From Hungatella sp. (lineage in GTDB: Bacteria; Bacillota; Clostridia; Lachnospirales; Lachnospiraceae): a DNA stretch of 50,964 bases. Shown here piece by piece: positions 1 through 8,046 of the stretch; the stretch's first letter is position 1; each line of letters begins with the position of its first letter. Below the pieces are notes generated by a model, which saw only the letters and a program-made list of their open reading frames with translations, had not been told where the DNA came from and did not search any database. Location of the stretch: assembly GCA_022795805.1 (NCBI GenBank), contig JAAWHK010000007.1, positions 1-50,964 of the forward strand, in the 5' to 3' direction. Both the position numbers and the translations under genes were made by a program.

Positions 1-72
1 GGGCAGCCACCGTCTTAGTGGATACCCCTACATTATAAAGGTTTCTGGCCCGTTTTTTAAGTGGTAAATGTT

Positions 73-507
73 TCATATATCCCGCCGCCACATGATGATA
101 GCGTCCTCCGTAGGCTCCCTGTAATAATCCTTTCTCCGCCCTTCCTCCGTAAAACCGCAGGATTCATACAGATTTATGGCCTTTTCGTTGTTGACCCGCA
201 CATCCAGGGTCATATCCCGGACCCCTTTCCTTCTGGAATAATCTACCATAAATTCCATTAATTTTCTGCCGTATCCCCGCCTGCGGGAGTCGGGATGAAC
301 CGCCACCCTCTCAATTTCTCCCTCATCTGCCACGATACGGAAGTTGGCGTAGCCCACCACGCTTCCCCTCTCCTCCACCGCCACAAAGCGGTACAGTTCA
401 TTGGAAAATGCCTCCTCAATGGCGCTTCTGGACCATGGAATGGAAAAACACAGCTCCTCCAGCCCGGCCACCGCCTCCAAATCCGCCCTATTGACCCATC
501 TGACCAT
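73..507 (-). CDS. rimI: ribosomal protein alanine N-acetyltransferase RimI
   Basis: This is a GNAT-fold acetyltransferase of 144 residues, the usual length for RimI, which acetylates the N-terminal alanine of ribosomal protein S18. The acetyl-CoA loop is visible as a Val-x-Pro-x-x-Arg-Arg-x-Gly stretch near residues 70-78, and the C-terminal half has the typical Asn-x-x-Ala-x-x-Leu-Tyr and CGF motifs. It overlaps the end of tsaB by 20 bases, so the two are probably co-translated. RimI beside the t6A genes tsaB and tsaE is the standard Firmicutes arrangement. The substrate is inferred from family and context; another protein N-terminus could also be modified. Confidence 0.88.
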   Translation of the reverse strand: MVRWVNRADLEAVAGLEELCFSIPWSRSAIEEAFSNELYRFVAVEERGSVVGYANFRIVADEGEIERVAVHPDSRRRGYGRKLMEFMVDYSRRKGVRDMTLDVRVNNEKAINLYESCGFTEEGRRKDYYREPTEDAIIMWRRDI

Positions 508-1198
508 GTTTCGCCTCCATCTCCCGCTCTGCCTGGGACTTTCTCAAATAATCCGGAACCAAATCCGCCGCCCCCGTTGTTACGCCCTTTCTTAAATACT
601 CCATGCCAAGGGCCGCCACAGACGCCGCCCTCTGGCGGTTGTGGGAACCGGGCGCAAAGTCAAAGGGAACCCGAAGCTTTGCCTCAATCACGCCTTTGTT
701 CACCGGCACCCCGTCGCCCAGAAAAATCACCGGTTCCCCAAACTCCTCCAGGCACAGTATCAGCTCCTCCATGGCCATGGCGCACTGCTCCTTCACCACC
801 TCCAGCCCTCGGCGCACGTGGTACAGTCCGGTGTAGACCTGGCCCCTTCTGGCGTCCATGATGGGGCACACCAACCCGTCGCTGCCCCACAAATTAAAGG
901 CCATGGCATCCACCGTAGGCACGTGAATCAGCGGCTTTTTCAAAGCCAGCCCCAGCCCCTTGGCCGTGGCTGTGCCGATGCGCAGGCCCGTAAATGACCC
1001 CGGCCCCGCCGCCACGGCGATGGCGTCTACAGTCTCCAAATCCAGCTCCACCATCCTCACAATCTCATCAATCATGGGAAGAAGAGTCTGGGAGTGGGTC
1101 TTCTTAAAATTAACCGTGTACTCCGCCGTCAGTTCATCATCGGTGACGATTGCCGCCGACGCCACCAGGGACGAACTTTCGATTCCTAATATCTTCAT
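488..1198 (-). CDS. tsaB: tRNA threonylcarbamoyladenosine protein TsaB
   Basis: TsaB is the inactive ASKHA-fold partner of TsaD in the complex that makes N6-threonylcarbamoyladenosine at position 37 of ANN-decoding tRNAs. The protein begins with the MKILGIESS phosphate-1-like motif and carries the GPGSFTGLRIG signature near residues 64-74, diagnostic for this family. Its length of 236 residues is normal. The start ATG overlaps the tsaE stop in an ATGA junction, so expression is translationally coupled to tsaE. TsaD itself is not in this window. Confidence 0.93.
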   Translation of the reverse strand: MKILGIESSSLVASAAIVTDDELTAEYTVNFKKTHSQTLLPMIDEIVRMVELDLETVDAIAVAAGPGSFTGLRIGTATAKGLGLALKKPLIHVPTVDAMAFNLWGSDGLVCPIMDARRGQVYTGLYHVRRGLEVVKEQCAMAMEELILCLEEFGEPVIFLGDGVPVNKGVIEAKLRVPFDFAPGSHNRQRAASVAALGMEYLRKGVTTGAADLVPDYLRKSQAEREMEAKHGQMGQ

Positions 1199-1650
1199 GG
1201 TTTCCGTCTTTCCTCCACTGTAATCTTCCGATAGTCGAACCCCCGGTCCAAATCCTTCTCAATCCGTATCCACACCGCATCCTCCGGCAAAATCTCCCCA
1301 ATCAGGGACGGCCACTCAATCAGGCAGACTCCCTCCCCGTAAAAGCAGTCCTCATACCCAATCTCCTCCATCTCCTCCACATCCCCGATACGGTACACGT
1401 CAAAGTGGTACAGAGGCATCCGCCCCTCCTCATACTGCTGCAGAATGGTAAAGGTAGGGCTGTTCACCGGCCCGCCGATTCCAAGCCCCCGGGCAAACCC
1501 CTGGGTAAACACGGTCTTTCCCACTCCCAAATCGCCCTCCAGGCAGTACACCCCGCCGGGCACGGCCTTAAGGCCCATGGTCCTTCCCAGCTCAAACGTC
1601 TCCTCCGGCCTAACCGTCTCATAAACCATCGTCTTATCACTTACCCCCAT
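1195..1650 (-). CDS. tsaE: tRNA threonylcarbamoyladenosine ATPase TsaE
   Basis: TsaE is the small P-loop ATPase that recycles the TsaB-TsaD complex in t6A synthesis. A Walker A motif, GDLGVGKT, is visible near residues 39-46, and the family's YHFDVYR and LIEW motifs follow. The length is 151 residues. The annotated ATG is the first in frame; a second ATG seven codons on (position 1629) is also possible, since neither has a perfect ribosome binding site. The gene lies 4 bases after the YcxB-like gene and runs directly into tsaB. Confidence 0.93.
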   Translation of the reverse strand: MGVSDKTMVYETVRPEETFELGRTMGLKAVPGGVYCLEGDLGVGKTVFTQGFARGLGIGGPVNSPTFTILQQYEEGRMPLYHFDVYRIGDVEEMEEIGYEDCFYGEGVCLIEWPSLIGEILPEDAVWIRIEKDLDRGFDYRKITVEERRKP

Positions 1651-1654
1651 GCCG

Positions 1655-2164
1655 TCACACCCGTTTCAGCCGCTGTCCGGGCAATACCTCCCGCAGAAAT
1701 CCGCCGAACGCCTCCTTCTCCCCGCCCAAGACCTGGTCGGAAATCAGGTAGGCCCGGATACTGCTCATATACAGAACGTAAATCCCGGGAATCCTCACCA
1801 CTTTCGTCACCTCATCCCAGGGCACCTCCATGGACTGTTCCCCCTGGGACACGGTAAATCCGTTTTTGTCAAACACCATATCCATGGCCGTCTTAAGCCG
1901 GTCATTTCCTGCCTGTTTCAGCGCCTTCAAAAACAGGATTCCCGGCTGCCACACCGTAAACATCATGACGCACACCAGCAAAAGCAGCCGGTATGCCGCC
2001 CCCGTCTCCCCCCATTTGGTCACAAGAAGATACAGGGAGGCCAGGGTAAACAGCACATTGAACACAAGAAGATACCCCTTGTTGGCGTGGTACATGGAAA
2101 ATTTCCACAAATCCTTTGCCTGCATCTGAATATGAAACCGAAAAGTCTGTTCCTGCGCCATCAT
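1655..2164 (-). CDS. YcxB-like domain membrane protein
   Basis: A 169-residue protein with two hydrophobic segments (about residues 30-50 and 55-75) flanked by a short cytoplasmic N-terminus and a soluble C-terminal half. The C-terminal part, with the pattern S-x-x-V-P-W-D-E-V-T-K-V near residues 110-125 followed by a YVLYMS strand, matches the YcxB-like family (PF14317), whose function is unknown. It lies 4 bases downstream of tex and 4 bases upstream of tsaE, so it belongs to the same transcript. No catalytic residues are evident. The family call is by recalled pattern, not by alignment. Confidence 0.7.
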   Translation of the reverse strand: MMAQEQTFRFHIQMQAKDLWKFSMYHANKGYLLVFNVLFTLASLYLLVTKWGETGAAYRLLLLVCVMMFTVWQPGILFLKALKQAGNDRLKTAMDMVFDKNGFTVSQGEQSMEVPWDEVTKVVRIPGIYVLYMSSIRAYLISDQVLGGEKEAFGGFLREVLPGQRLKRV

Positions 2165-2168
2165 CCAC

Positions 2169-4310
2169 CTATCCTTTCATTGTCAGGGCAATCCGCTTCT
2201 TGGCCAGGTCCACGCTCAGCACCTTCACTTCCACGATATCCCCCACGCTGACCACTTCCATGGGATGCTTGATGTACCGGTCCGTCATCTGGGAAATATG
2301 TACCAGCCCGTCCTGGTGCACCCCGATATCCACAAACGCCCCGAAGTCGATTACATTGCGCACCGTGCCTTTCAGCACCATGCCCGGGGTCAAATCCTTC
2401 ATCTCCAGCACGTCCGTCCGAAGAATGGGCTTTGGCATCTCATCTCTTGGGTCCCTGGCCGGCTTCTCCAGCTCCTTCACAATATCTTTCAGGGTCATCT
2501 CCCCGATGTTCAGCTCCCCTGCCAGCTTCCCGTAGTCCCCAATCTTCTTTCCGATTCCCTTAAGGCCGCCGGCCCCAATCTCCTCCGGCTCATACCCCAG
2601 CCGTTTCAGCAGAGTCTGGGCCGCCTCATAGCTCTCCGGGTGAACGCTGGTGCCGTCCAGAGGGTTTTTGCCCCCCTGAATCCTCATGAATCCCGCGCAC
2701 TGCTCATAAGCTTTGGGGCCAAGCTTGGCCACCTTGAGAAGCTGGTTCCTGCTCTGAAACGCCCCGTGCTCCTCCCGGTAAGCCACGATGTTCTTTGCCA
2801 GCGCCTTGCTGATGCCGGAAACGTACTCAAGAAGCGGCGCGGAAGCCGTATTCACATCCACGCCCACCTTATTGACACAGTCCTCCACAACCCCTGAAAG
2901 GGCCTCCCCCAGATGCTTCTGGTTCATGTCGTGCTGGTACTGGCCCACGCCGATGGACTTGGGGTCAATCTTCACCAGCTCTGCCAGGGGGTCCTGAAGA
3001 CGCCTGGCAATGGACGCCGCGCTCCTCTGGCCCACGTCAAAACCCGGAAATTCCTCCGTGGCCAGTTTGCTGGCGGAATACACGGAAGCCCCCGCCTCAT
3101 TGACAATCACATACTGCACCGGCTCCGGTATCTCCTTTAAAAGCTCCACGATAACCTGCTCCGACTCCCTGGAAGCCGTCCCGTTTCCGACGGAAATCAG
3201 GGAAATGTGGTAGGTCTTAATCAGTTTTTTCAGCACTGCCTTGGCCTCCGCCACCTTGTTCTGGGGAGCCGTGGGGTAAATCACCACCGTGTCCAGCACT
3301 TTTCCCGTCTCATCCACCACAGCCAGCTTGCACCCGGTACGAAAAGCCGGGTCCCAGCCCAGCACCACCTTCCCCGTGATTGGCGGCTGCATGAGAAGCT
3401 GTTCCAGATTCTTCCCGAACACCCTGATAGCCCCGTCCTCCGCCGTCTCCGTCAGCTGACTGCGAATCTCCCGCTCAATGGCAGGGGCGATAAGGCGCTT
3501 ATAGCTGTCCTGAACCACCTGCTTCAGCACCGGGGCTGTGTGGGGATTATTCCTTGTGATAACCTGCTTCTCCAGATAGCGGATAATGTCCTCCTCCGGA
3601 GCCGCCACCTTTACAGACAGAATCTTTTCCTTCTCTCCCCGATTCAGGGCCAGAACCCTGTGGCCCGCCGCCTTCCGGATAGTCTCTTCATAATTATAGT
3701 ACATCTCATAAACCGACTCTGTCTTCTCATCCTTTGCCGCAGACTGGATGCTCCCCTGCTTCAGGGTAAGATTGCGGATGTAGGTCCGGTATTTGGCCTC
3801 ATCGGAAATCCGCTCCGCCAGAATATCCCCGGCTCCGGCTATGGCGTCCTGAACGGAAGCCACGCCTTTTTCCTCCGATATATAGGCCCGGGCCGCTTCT
3901 TCCAAGGGCTCCTTCATCATCTGCAGGGCTATGGCGTCCGCCAGAGGCCCCAGCCCCTTCTCCTGGGCGATGGTCGCCCTGGTCCTTCTCTTGGGACGGT
4001 ATGGGCGGTACAAATCCTCCACCGCCACCAGCGTGGCGGCGTTCTGAATCTGCCGCTCCAGCTCCGGCGTCAGCTTCTCCTGCTCCCGGATGGAGGAGAG
4101 CACCTGCTCTTTCCGCTCCTCCAGGTTCCGCAGATACCGAAGCCTCTCATCCAGGCTTCTTAACACCTCGTCATTTAACGCGCCTGTGGCTTCCTTGCGG
4201 TAGCGGGCAATAAACGGGATGGTGTTTCCCTCATCAATCAGTTTCACCGCCGCCTCTACCTGGCCGCGGCCAATATTCAGTTCTTCCTGTAATGCCTTGA
4301 TAATATCCAT
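2169..4310 (-). CDS. tex: Tex-family S1 RNA-binding protein
   Basis: Tex is a cytoplasmic nucleic-acid-binding protein related to eukaryotic Spt6. The 713 residues show the family order: an N-terminal helical region with IPFIARYRKE near residues 31-40, a YqgF-like RNase H fold in the middle, a helix-hairpin-helix pair around residues 490-560, and a C-terminal S1 domain (residues about 640-710) containing GTVRNVIDFGAFVDIG. An AAGGGGA ribosome binding site precedes the ATG. The gene heads a run that continues through the YcxB-like protein, tsaE, tsaB and rimI. It is full length and has no anomalies. Confidence 0.95.
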   Translation of the reverse strand: MDIIKALQEELNIGRGQVEAAVKLIDEGNTIPFIARYRKEATGALNDEVLRSLDERLRYLRNLEERKEQVLSSIREQEKLTPELERQIQNAATLVAVEDLYRPYRPKRRTRATIAQEKGLGPLADAIALQMMKEPLEEAARAYISEEKGVASVQDAIAGAGDILAERISDEAKYRTYIRNLTLKQGSIQSAAKDEKTESVYEMYYNYEETIRKAAGHRVLALNRGEKEKILSVKVAAPEEDIIRYLEKQVITRNNPHTAPVLKQVVQDSYKRLIAPAIEREIRSQLTETAEDGAIRVFGKNLEQLLMQPPITGKVVLGWDPAFRTGCKLAVVDETGKVLDTVVIYPTAPQNKVAEAKAVLKKLIKTYHISLISVGNGTASRESEQVIVELLKEIPEPVQYVIVNEAGASVYSASKLATEEFPGFDVGQRSAASIARRLQDPLAELVKIDPKSIGVGQYQHDMNQKHLGEALSGVVEDCVNKVGVDVNTASAPLLEYVSGISKALAKNIVAYREEHGAFQSRNQLLKVAKLGPKAYEQCAGFMRIQGGKNPLDGTSVHPESYEAAQTLLKRLGYEPEEIGAGGLKGIGKKIGDYGKLAGELNIGEMTLKDIVKELEKPARDPRDEMPKPILRTDVLEMKDLTPGMVLKGTVRNVIDFGAFVDIGVHQDGLVHISQMTDRYIKHPMEVVSVGDIVEVKVLSVDLAKKRIALTMKG

Positions 4311-4336
4311 ATCGCTGTCTTTCCCCTTGCTATTTG

Positions 4337-4588
4337 TTATCCTTTAAGTCCTCTGGCCTGCCTGTCCATATCTTCAATCACAATATCATAAATCTCACCT
4401 AATGTAGAACAGTACTCCAGAACCTTCCACGGCTCATTGGTGTGAAAATGTATCTTTATCAGCTCATCATCCCCAACAGCCAAAAGGCAGTCGCCTTTCA
4501 GGTTCCGCGCAAAATAATCGCTGATTACATCCTCGTCCAGGTCTTCCCCCTCTATCAGCAGTTGGGTATCATACTTAAATTCCAGCAT
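4337..4588 (-). CDS. stand-alone FakA C-terminal-like (DAK phosphatase-like) domain protein
   Basis: A protein of about 83 residues. The start is the ATG at 4588, which follows AAGGAG with eight bases of spacing; the frame stays open further upstream without a ribosome binding site. The sequence resembles the C-terminal part of the fatty-acid kinase subunit FakA (YloV): FKYDTQLLIEG corresponds to the YCTEFL region, GDCLLAVGDDELIKIHFHTN to GDSLVVVGDDDLIKVHVHTN, and the end to the GEL-x-x-I-x-I-E-N-M segment. The DAK2 kinase domain is absent, so it cannot be a kinase by itself. It lies 26 bases upstream of tex on the same strand. Its function is unknown; a ligand-binding or regulatory fragment is possible. 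Confidence 0.7.
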   Translation of the reverse strand: MLEFKYDTQLLIEGEDLDEDVISDYFARNLKGDCLLAVGDDELIKIHFHTNEPWKVLEYCSTLGEIYDIVIEDMDRQARGLKG

Positions 4589-4658
4589 CGCGTATTCTCC
4601 TTCTCTTCCGACCAGACGGCCGGCTCTCCCCATTATATAGCGAATCTCTGCCTACGTC

Positions 4659-4687
4659 TAGACAGTATTTTATTTTCGTGATACAAT
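4659..4687 (+). promoter_or_regulatory. sigma-A promoter for the DUF4190 gene
   Basis: TAGACA and TACAAT are separated by 17 bases, and a TG dinucleotide sits one base before the -10 box (extended -10). It faces the gene at 4825, giving a leader of about 130 bases. By position only; start sites were not mapped. Confidence 0.6.
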
Positions 4688-4824
4688 TAGGATTACCGCA
4701 AAAGTATGCCGTCCAACCGGCGGCGTAAGTTCAGGTACGCCAAATGCGCCCCTTGTATTCTCCGGCGCCGCCTGCTGCCAGGCGCATGAAGGTTTGCCGC
4801 AGAAAAAAGAAAGAAGGAAATCAT

Positions 4825-5478
4825 ATGGACGAATACCGCAATCAAAACTCTGATGAACAAAACGGCTCTGACCGGCCACATCCATCTGAGTCCCCATATA
4901 GCTCCGGCTCCCCCATGGGAAACCAGCCCGGACAGGCCCCTAACCAGCCGCCATACGGACAGCAGCCGTGGCAGAATGCTTCCCAGAATGACCAGCAGTA
5001 CTGGCAGAACGGCCCGCAGAATAATCAGCAGTACTGGCAGAGCAATTCCCCCAACGGACAGCAGCCATGGCAGAACGGTCCCCAGAACAATCAATCCTAC
5101 TGGCAGAATGATTCCCAGAACAACCAGCCGTACTGGCAGAACAATTCTCCCAATAACCAGCCGTACTGGCAGAACGGACAGCCTCCCAAAAGGCGCAACA
5201 ACCTGGCTCTGGCGTCCATGATTGTGGGCATTTTTGCCCTTATCACCTGCTGCGTTCCTTTTATCCAGTTCCCTCTGGCCGTTACCGCGATTGTGCTCGT
5301 GATTCTCTCAAAGAAAAAACAGCCTTTAAGCGGCTTTGCCATTGCCGGACTGGTCATGGGCATTCTGGCCATCCTTTTGAGCATCGTGATGCTGCTCTAT
5401 TGGGGAGCTTACCTGCAGTTGATGAACGACCCGGAGTTTTCCAAAATCCTTAATGAAATGATGGAGATGTATCAGTAA
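4825..5478 (+). CDS. DUF4190 membrane protein with Q/N/W-rich tandem repeats
   Basis: A 217-residue protein. The ATG at 4825 is chosen because AGAAGGAAA lies just before it; longer in-frame starts have none. Residues 1-45 are polar and Pro/Gly/Ser-rich. Residues about 45-120 hold about six copies of an 11-residue unit of the form x-Y/P-W-Q-N-x-x-x-N-N-Q. A basic KRR patch precedes two transmembrane helices (about residues 128-155 and 165-195) that match DUF4190, with the GxxxGI and AIAGLVMG motifs of that family. The topology suggests a low-complexity, prion-like tail ahead of a small membrane anchor. No enzyme motif is present. Copies of DUF4190 proteins with disordered Q/N/P tails are common in Clostridia; their role is unknown. 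Confidence 0.8.
   Translation: MDEYRNQNSDEQNGSDRPHPSESPYSSGSPMGNQPGQAPNQPPYGQQPWQNASQNDQQYWQNGPQNNQQYWQSNSPNGQQPWQNGPQNNQSYWQNDSQNNQPYWQNNSPNNQPYWQNGQPPKRRNNLALASMIVGIFALITCCVPFIQFPLAVTAIVLVILSKKKQPLSGFAIAGLVMGILAILLSIVMLLYWGAYLQLMNDPEFSKILNEMMEMYQ
4960..5175 (+). repeat. 33-bp in-gene tandem repeat array
   Basis: About six imperfect copies of a 33-base unit encode the 11-residue unit built around YWQN and NNQ. Copies differ mostly at the first and middle codons, so the reading frame is preserved throughout. The array is coding, has no spacers, and could change copy number by slippage in multiples of 33 bases. Confidence 0.85.
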
Positions 5479-5525
5479 ACGCGCAGAGGGATATGCAGCC
5501 ATAAAAAGCCATATTCCTTTCTGCT

Positions 5526-5583
5526 GAGAAAACCAGTGCCGTCCGCCGGTATTACAGCCGGCTGGTACGGCACTGGTTTTCTC
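5526..5583. terminator. bidirectional intrinsic terminator
   Basis: A long near-perfect inverted repeat (gagaaaaccagtgccgt and its complement) encloses an inner GCCGGt/aCCGGC-type stem and ends in an A-run on one side and TTTTCTC on the other. It sits between the convergent DUF4190 and FMN-binding genes and can serve both. Confidence 0.88.
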
Positions 5584-5598
5584 TTGGTTTTTAACGGA

Positions 5599-6903
5599 TT
5601 ACTTTATTACCCCGTCATTCACCATCTCTGTATGCAGTTTCTTTGCCAGAGCCAGGTAATTGTCCCATGCGGTGTTTCTAAGGGTAAATCCTCCGGTTTT
5701 ATAATCGCCGGTGTCCTCAGTGGCCGGAAGGTCCGTCAAATCAAACAGATCCTGGGTCTCAACCACCTTTGCGTTCAGCGCGTCCATCTGCACGTTAAAA
5801 CCGATTCTGGACGGCTCCTCATAATAAATGCTGTAATATTTGGAAGTCCGGTAGTGGGGCTTTAAGACCTCATCTGCAATTTCCTCCGGGCTGTCGGCAA
5901 AAATCTCATCGTACTGACAGTCAATAATTTTGCCGTTTTCCACTACAATATCCAGCTTGCCGGACAGTCCCCCGCCCAGGTCTTCCGCAATACTGTAGTA
6001 TTTCTGGGTGCTGCCTTCATCCAGTCTCTCCGCAATCACGGCTGCCATGGGAATCATGCTCTGCTGAACCGAATTGCTGGCGCCGGCTACGCAGTCAATC
6101 TCGTCTGTCAGGCTCTGATTTTCTATCATCTGCTGCTCAGCCGCCAGAATGCCCTGAATAAACGCCACGCCTTTTCTCTCGCCCATCGTAAAATTGTACT
6201 CGGAAAGGCGCTTGCCCTGGTCCTGGTACAGGCGGGTATAGTAGTTGGGACGGCCGGTCTCGTTAAACTCGACCATCAGAAGCTCTCCCTCATCACTGGT
6301 TACCACCTCCAGCACTCCTGTGTGTCCCTGACGGAAGACCTGGCTCTCCTTGAAATAATTTCCCTTTACAATGCCGTATTCCGGCTTCACGGACCAGCCC
6401 TCGTCAAACAAAGTAGCCTGCTTTTCATCCAGTGCCGCGTTGGCCTCCTCGTTTCCTGACGCTGTATTTAACGCCTTCTGGACCGCATTTTTTATACCGT
6501 TGGAAGAAAGGGTCGCACCGGAAACGGCGTCCACCTCTGTGGACTGCTTCTCCACAATGGCGCTGGGAAGGGACTCAATGGCTTTGCTGCCGATGCCGTC
6601 CGTCTCCGAATCAGAAAGAATCGTTACGCCAAGAATCTTCTGCGCATCTACCTCCACAGATACCTTGATGGCGCCGCCGAAGCCGTCAGCCTCCGCTTCG
6701 TAGGTTCCCGGCTGGTACATCCCCCCTGCCGATGCCGTGGTTTCTTCCTCCGTCTTTGCTGTCTCCTTGGTTTCTGCCGAAGTCTCTGCAGCCGTTGTGG
6801 TTTCCGCCGGCGCTGTCGTCGCCAGAGCCTGTGTCTGTGCCGGCTGACTGCATCCTGCCAGTGCGATACTCGCCGCAATCACTGCCAGATGTCTCTTCTT
6901 CAT
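5599..6903 (-). CDS. FMN-binding domain lipoprotein, flavinylated
   Basis: A 434-residue secreted lipoprotein. The signal peptide ends in an LAGC lipobox with Cys18, followed by a Thr/Glu/Ala-rich linker to about residue 60. The first FMN-binding domain (about residues 65-150) has DAVSGATLSS, where Thr131 is the likely covalent FMN attachment site used by ApbE-type flavin transferases. A second related region (about residues 180-290) has a DCVAGASNS variant in which Ser replaces the acceptor Thr, and a third FMN-bind-like segment follows to about residue 390. Such proteins act in extracytosolic electron transfer. A strong promoter and AGGAGGA ribosome binding site precede it. It appears to be transcribed alone. 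The electron partner is unknown. Confidence 0.85.
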   Translation of the reverse strand: MKKRHLAVIAASIALAGCSQPAQTQALATTAPAETTTAAETSAETKETAKTEEETTASAGGMYQPGTYEAEADGFGGAIKVSVEVDAQKILGVTILSDSETDGIGSKAIESLPSAIVEKQSTEVDAVSGATLSSNGIKNAVQKALNTASGNEEANAALDEKQATLFDEGWSVKPEYGIVKGNYFKESQVFRQGHTGVLEVVTSDEGELLMVEFNETGRPNYYTRLYQDQGKRLSEYNFTMGERKGVAFIQGILAAEQQMIENQSLTDEIDCVAGASNSVQQSMIPMAAVIAERLDEGSTQKYYSIAEDLGGGLSGKLDIVVENGKIIDCQYDEIFADSPEEIADEVLKPHYRTSKYYSIYYEEPSRIGFNVQMDALNAKVVETQDLFDLTDLPATEDTGDYKTGGFTLRNTAWDNYLALAKKLHTEMVNDGVIK

Positions 6904-6960
6904 GGTCTAATCCTCCTGTTTTTGCTGATGGTAAAATTTATGTACCTGTCTGGTCACTAT

Positions 6961-6989
6961 ATCATAACAATTTTATGGGGTTTCGTCAA
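6961..6989 (-). promoter_or_regulatory. sigma-A promoter for the FMN-binding lipoprotein
   Basis: TTGACG and TATGAT are spaced by 17 bases on the minus strand, about 60 bases before the lipoprotein ATG. The -35 box overlaps the last codons of the upstream GNAT gene, showing that the lipoprotein has its own transcription start. Confidence 0.78.
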
Positions 6990-7438
6990 TTGAAAGGGGG
7001 TGTTATTTGTGCAAGTTCATGAATATTCTTATTTCGGTACACCAGGTCATCCCTGACCGTAAATCCAATCCTCTCCCAGAACCCGTTGCCAACTGCATTG
7101 CTTTTAAAAGCGACTAAGCCAACTTTATGGATTCCTTCCCTCTCCAAAGCGTCCATGGCGCTGTCTACAAGTTTTTTGCCTATTTTCCGATTTCTATAAT
7201 CCGGCAAGACAGCCATATGGTAAATATATCCTCTGCGGCCGTCATGGCCAGCCATAATCACTCCCACAATCTGTTCTCCATCCTCCGCAGCAAAACATGA
7301 TGTCGGATTGCGCTTTAAGAATTTACCGATTCCTTCTCTGCTGTCATCGGTTGTATTGAGCCCTATTCCCGGCGTGTTCATCCACAAATCCCGGATTCTG
7401 TCGTAATCCCTGATATCCATTACCCTGATTTTTATCAC
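6986..7438 (-). CDS. GNAT family N-acetyltransferase
   Basis: A 151-residue acetyltransferase. The GTG at 7438 is chosen because AAGGAGG lies seven bases upstream; the open frame runs 13 codons further without a signal. The GNAT core is clear: VGVIMAGHDGRRGYIYHMAV gives beta strands 3 and 4, and V-L-P-D-Y-R-N-R-K-I-G-K-K-L supplies the acetyl-CoA pyrophosphate loop (about residues 80-95). The C-terminus has the GFW-x-x-x-GF motif. The layout resembles YpeA-type acetyltransferases. The substrate cannot be told from sequence. It sits between the lipoprotein and the AT-rich cassette but has ordinary base composition. Confidence 0.85.
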   Translation of the reverse strand: MIKIRVMDIRDYDRIRDLWMNTPGIGLNTTDDSREGIGKFLKRNPTSCFAAEDGEQIVGVIMAGHDGRRGYIYHMAVLPDYRNRKIGKKLVDSAMDALEREGIHKVGLVAFKSNAVGNGFWERIGFTVRDDLVYRNKNIHELAQITPPFN

Positions 7439-7563
7439 TTTGTCCTCCTTGCAGCTGACCTGTACGAAAGGTTTCAAATACCATTCTTCAAATCCATATT
7501 CGGGTTATTGACCGCCATACTCTCTACCCCCACAGCACAAGGAGCCTCATAAATTTTCTGTGG

Positions 7564-7992
7564 CTAAAGCTCCGAATACTTTTCCTCTTTATTCCTTTCA
7601 AAAATTTCTAAAGTGCCATTATATTGCCTTATTAATTGTTTTTTCAAATTCTTGAATATGGGGTCATTATATAGCCGCGGAACTGAACTGCATATAATCC
7701 TCACACATATCCTCCGTTTTAATTTGGAGCCATACATGTCAATGGATGCTTTCAACTGCTTAATTGCGTGATATAGGTTATTTCCCTTCAGCTCAACAAA
7801 AATTGCCGTCGGGCAATCTGAATCATATACTATATATAAAAAATCGCATTTCAATATCTGTGATTCATCATAAATAATGCCGCCATCCATATGAAACAGG
7901 GCAATCTTATACCCTTTATCATTTATTAAATTATACCTTTTCCTGTTTTCTTCACAAACCGCCTGCTTCCTAAAATCTCTATAAAAATGCAT
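7564..7992 (-). CDS. small PD-(D/E)XK-nuclease-like protein of ATPase cassette
   Basis: A 142-residue protein of no family I can name. Residues 47-70 show the pattern of a PD-(D/E)XK nuclease core: Asp50 in a hydrophobic strand, then Glu67-Leu-Lys69 at the end of the next strand (FVELKG), followed by a helix (HAIKQLKAS). An in-frame stop lies nine bases before the ATG, so this start is firm unless initiation is internal; the ribosome binding site is weak, suggesting coupling to the ATPase gene 54 bases upstream. The gene is AT-rich like its partner and unlike both flanks. It may be the effector of a two-gene system; a DNA-binding but inactive fold is the alternative. Confidence 0.6.
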   Translation of the reverse strand: MHFYRDFRKQAVCEENRKRYNLINDKGYKIALFHMDGGIIYDESQILKCDFLYIVYDSDCPTAIFVELKGNNLYHAIKQLKASIDMYGSKLKRRICVRIICSSVPRLYNDPIFKNLKKQLIRQYNGTLEIFERNKEEKYSEL

Positions 7993-8046
7993 CTTCTCTT
8001 ATTTTTGCAATCATATGTCTCATCGGCACAACATTCCTGTAATTCC

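Noticed and set aside
1-72. Possible feature at the left edge
   Set aside because: The 72 bases before the rimI stop show no open frame continuing from outside that I can support and no clear terminator; left unannotated.
295-861. Long open frames opposite genes, for example over tsaB, tex, secA and prfB
   Set aside because: They lack ribosome binding sites and family resemblance and mirror the codon bias of the genes on the other strand.
4960-5175. CRISPR array
   Set aside because: The 33-base period is contiguous with no spacers and stays in frame through a coding gene.
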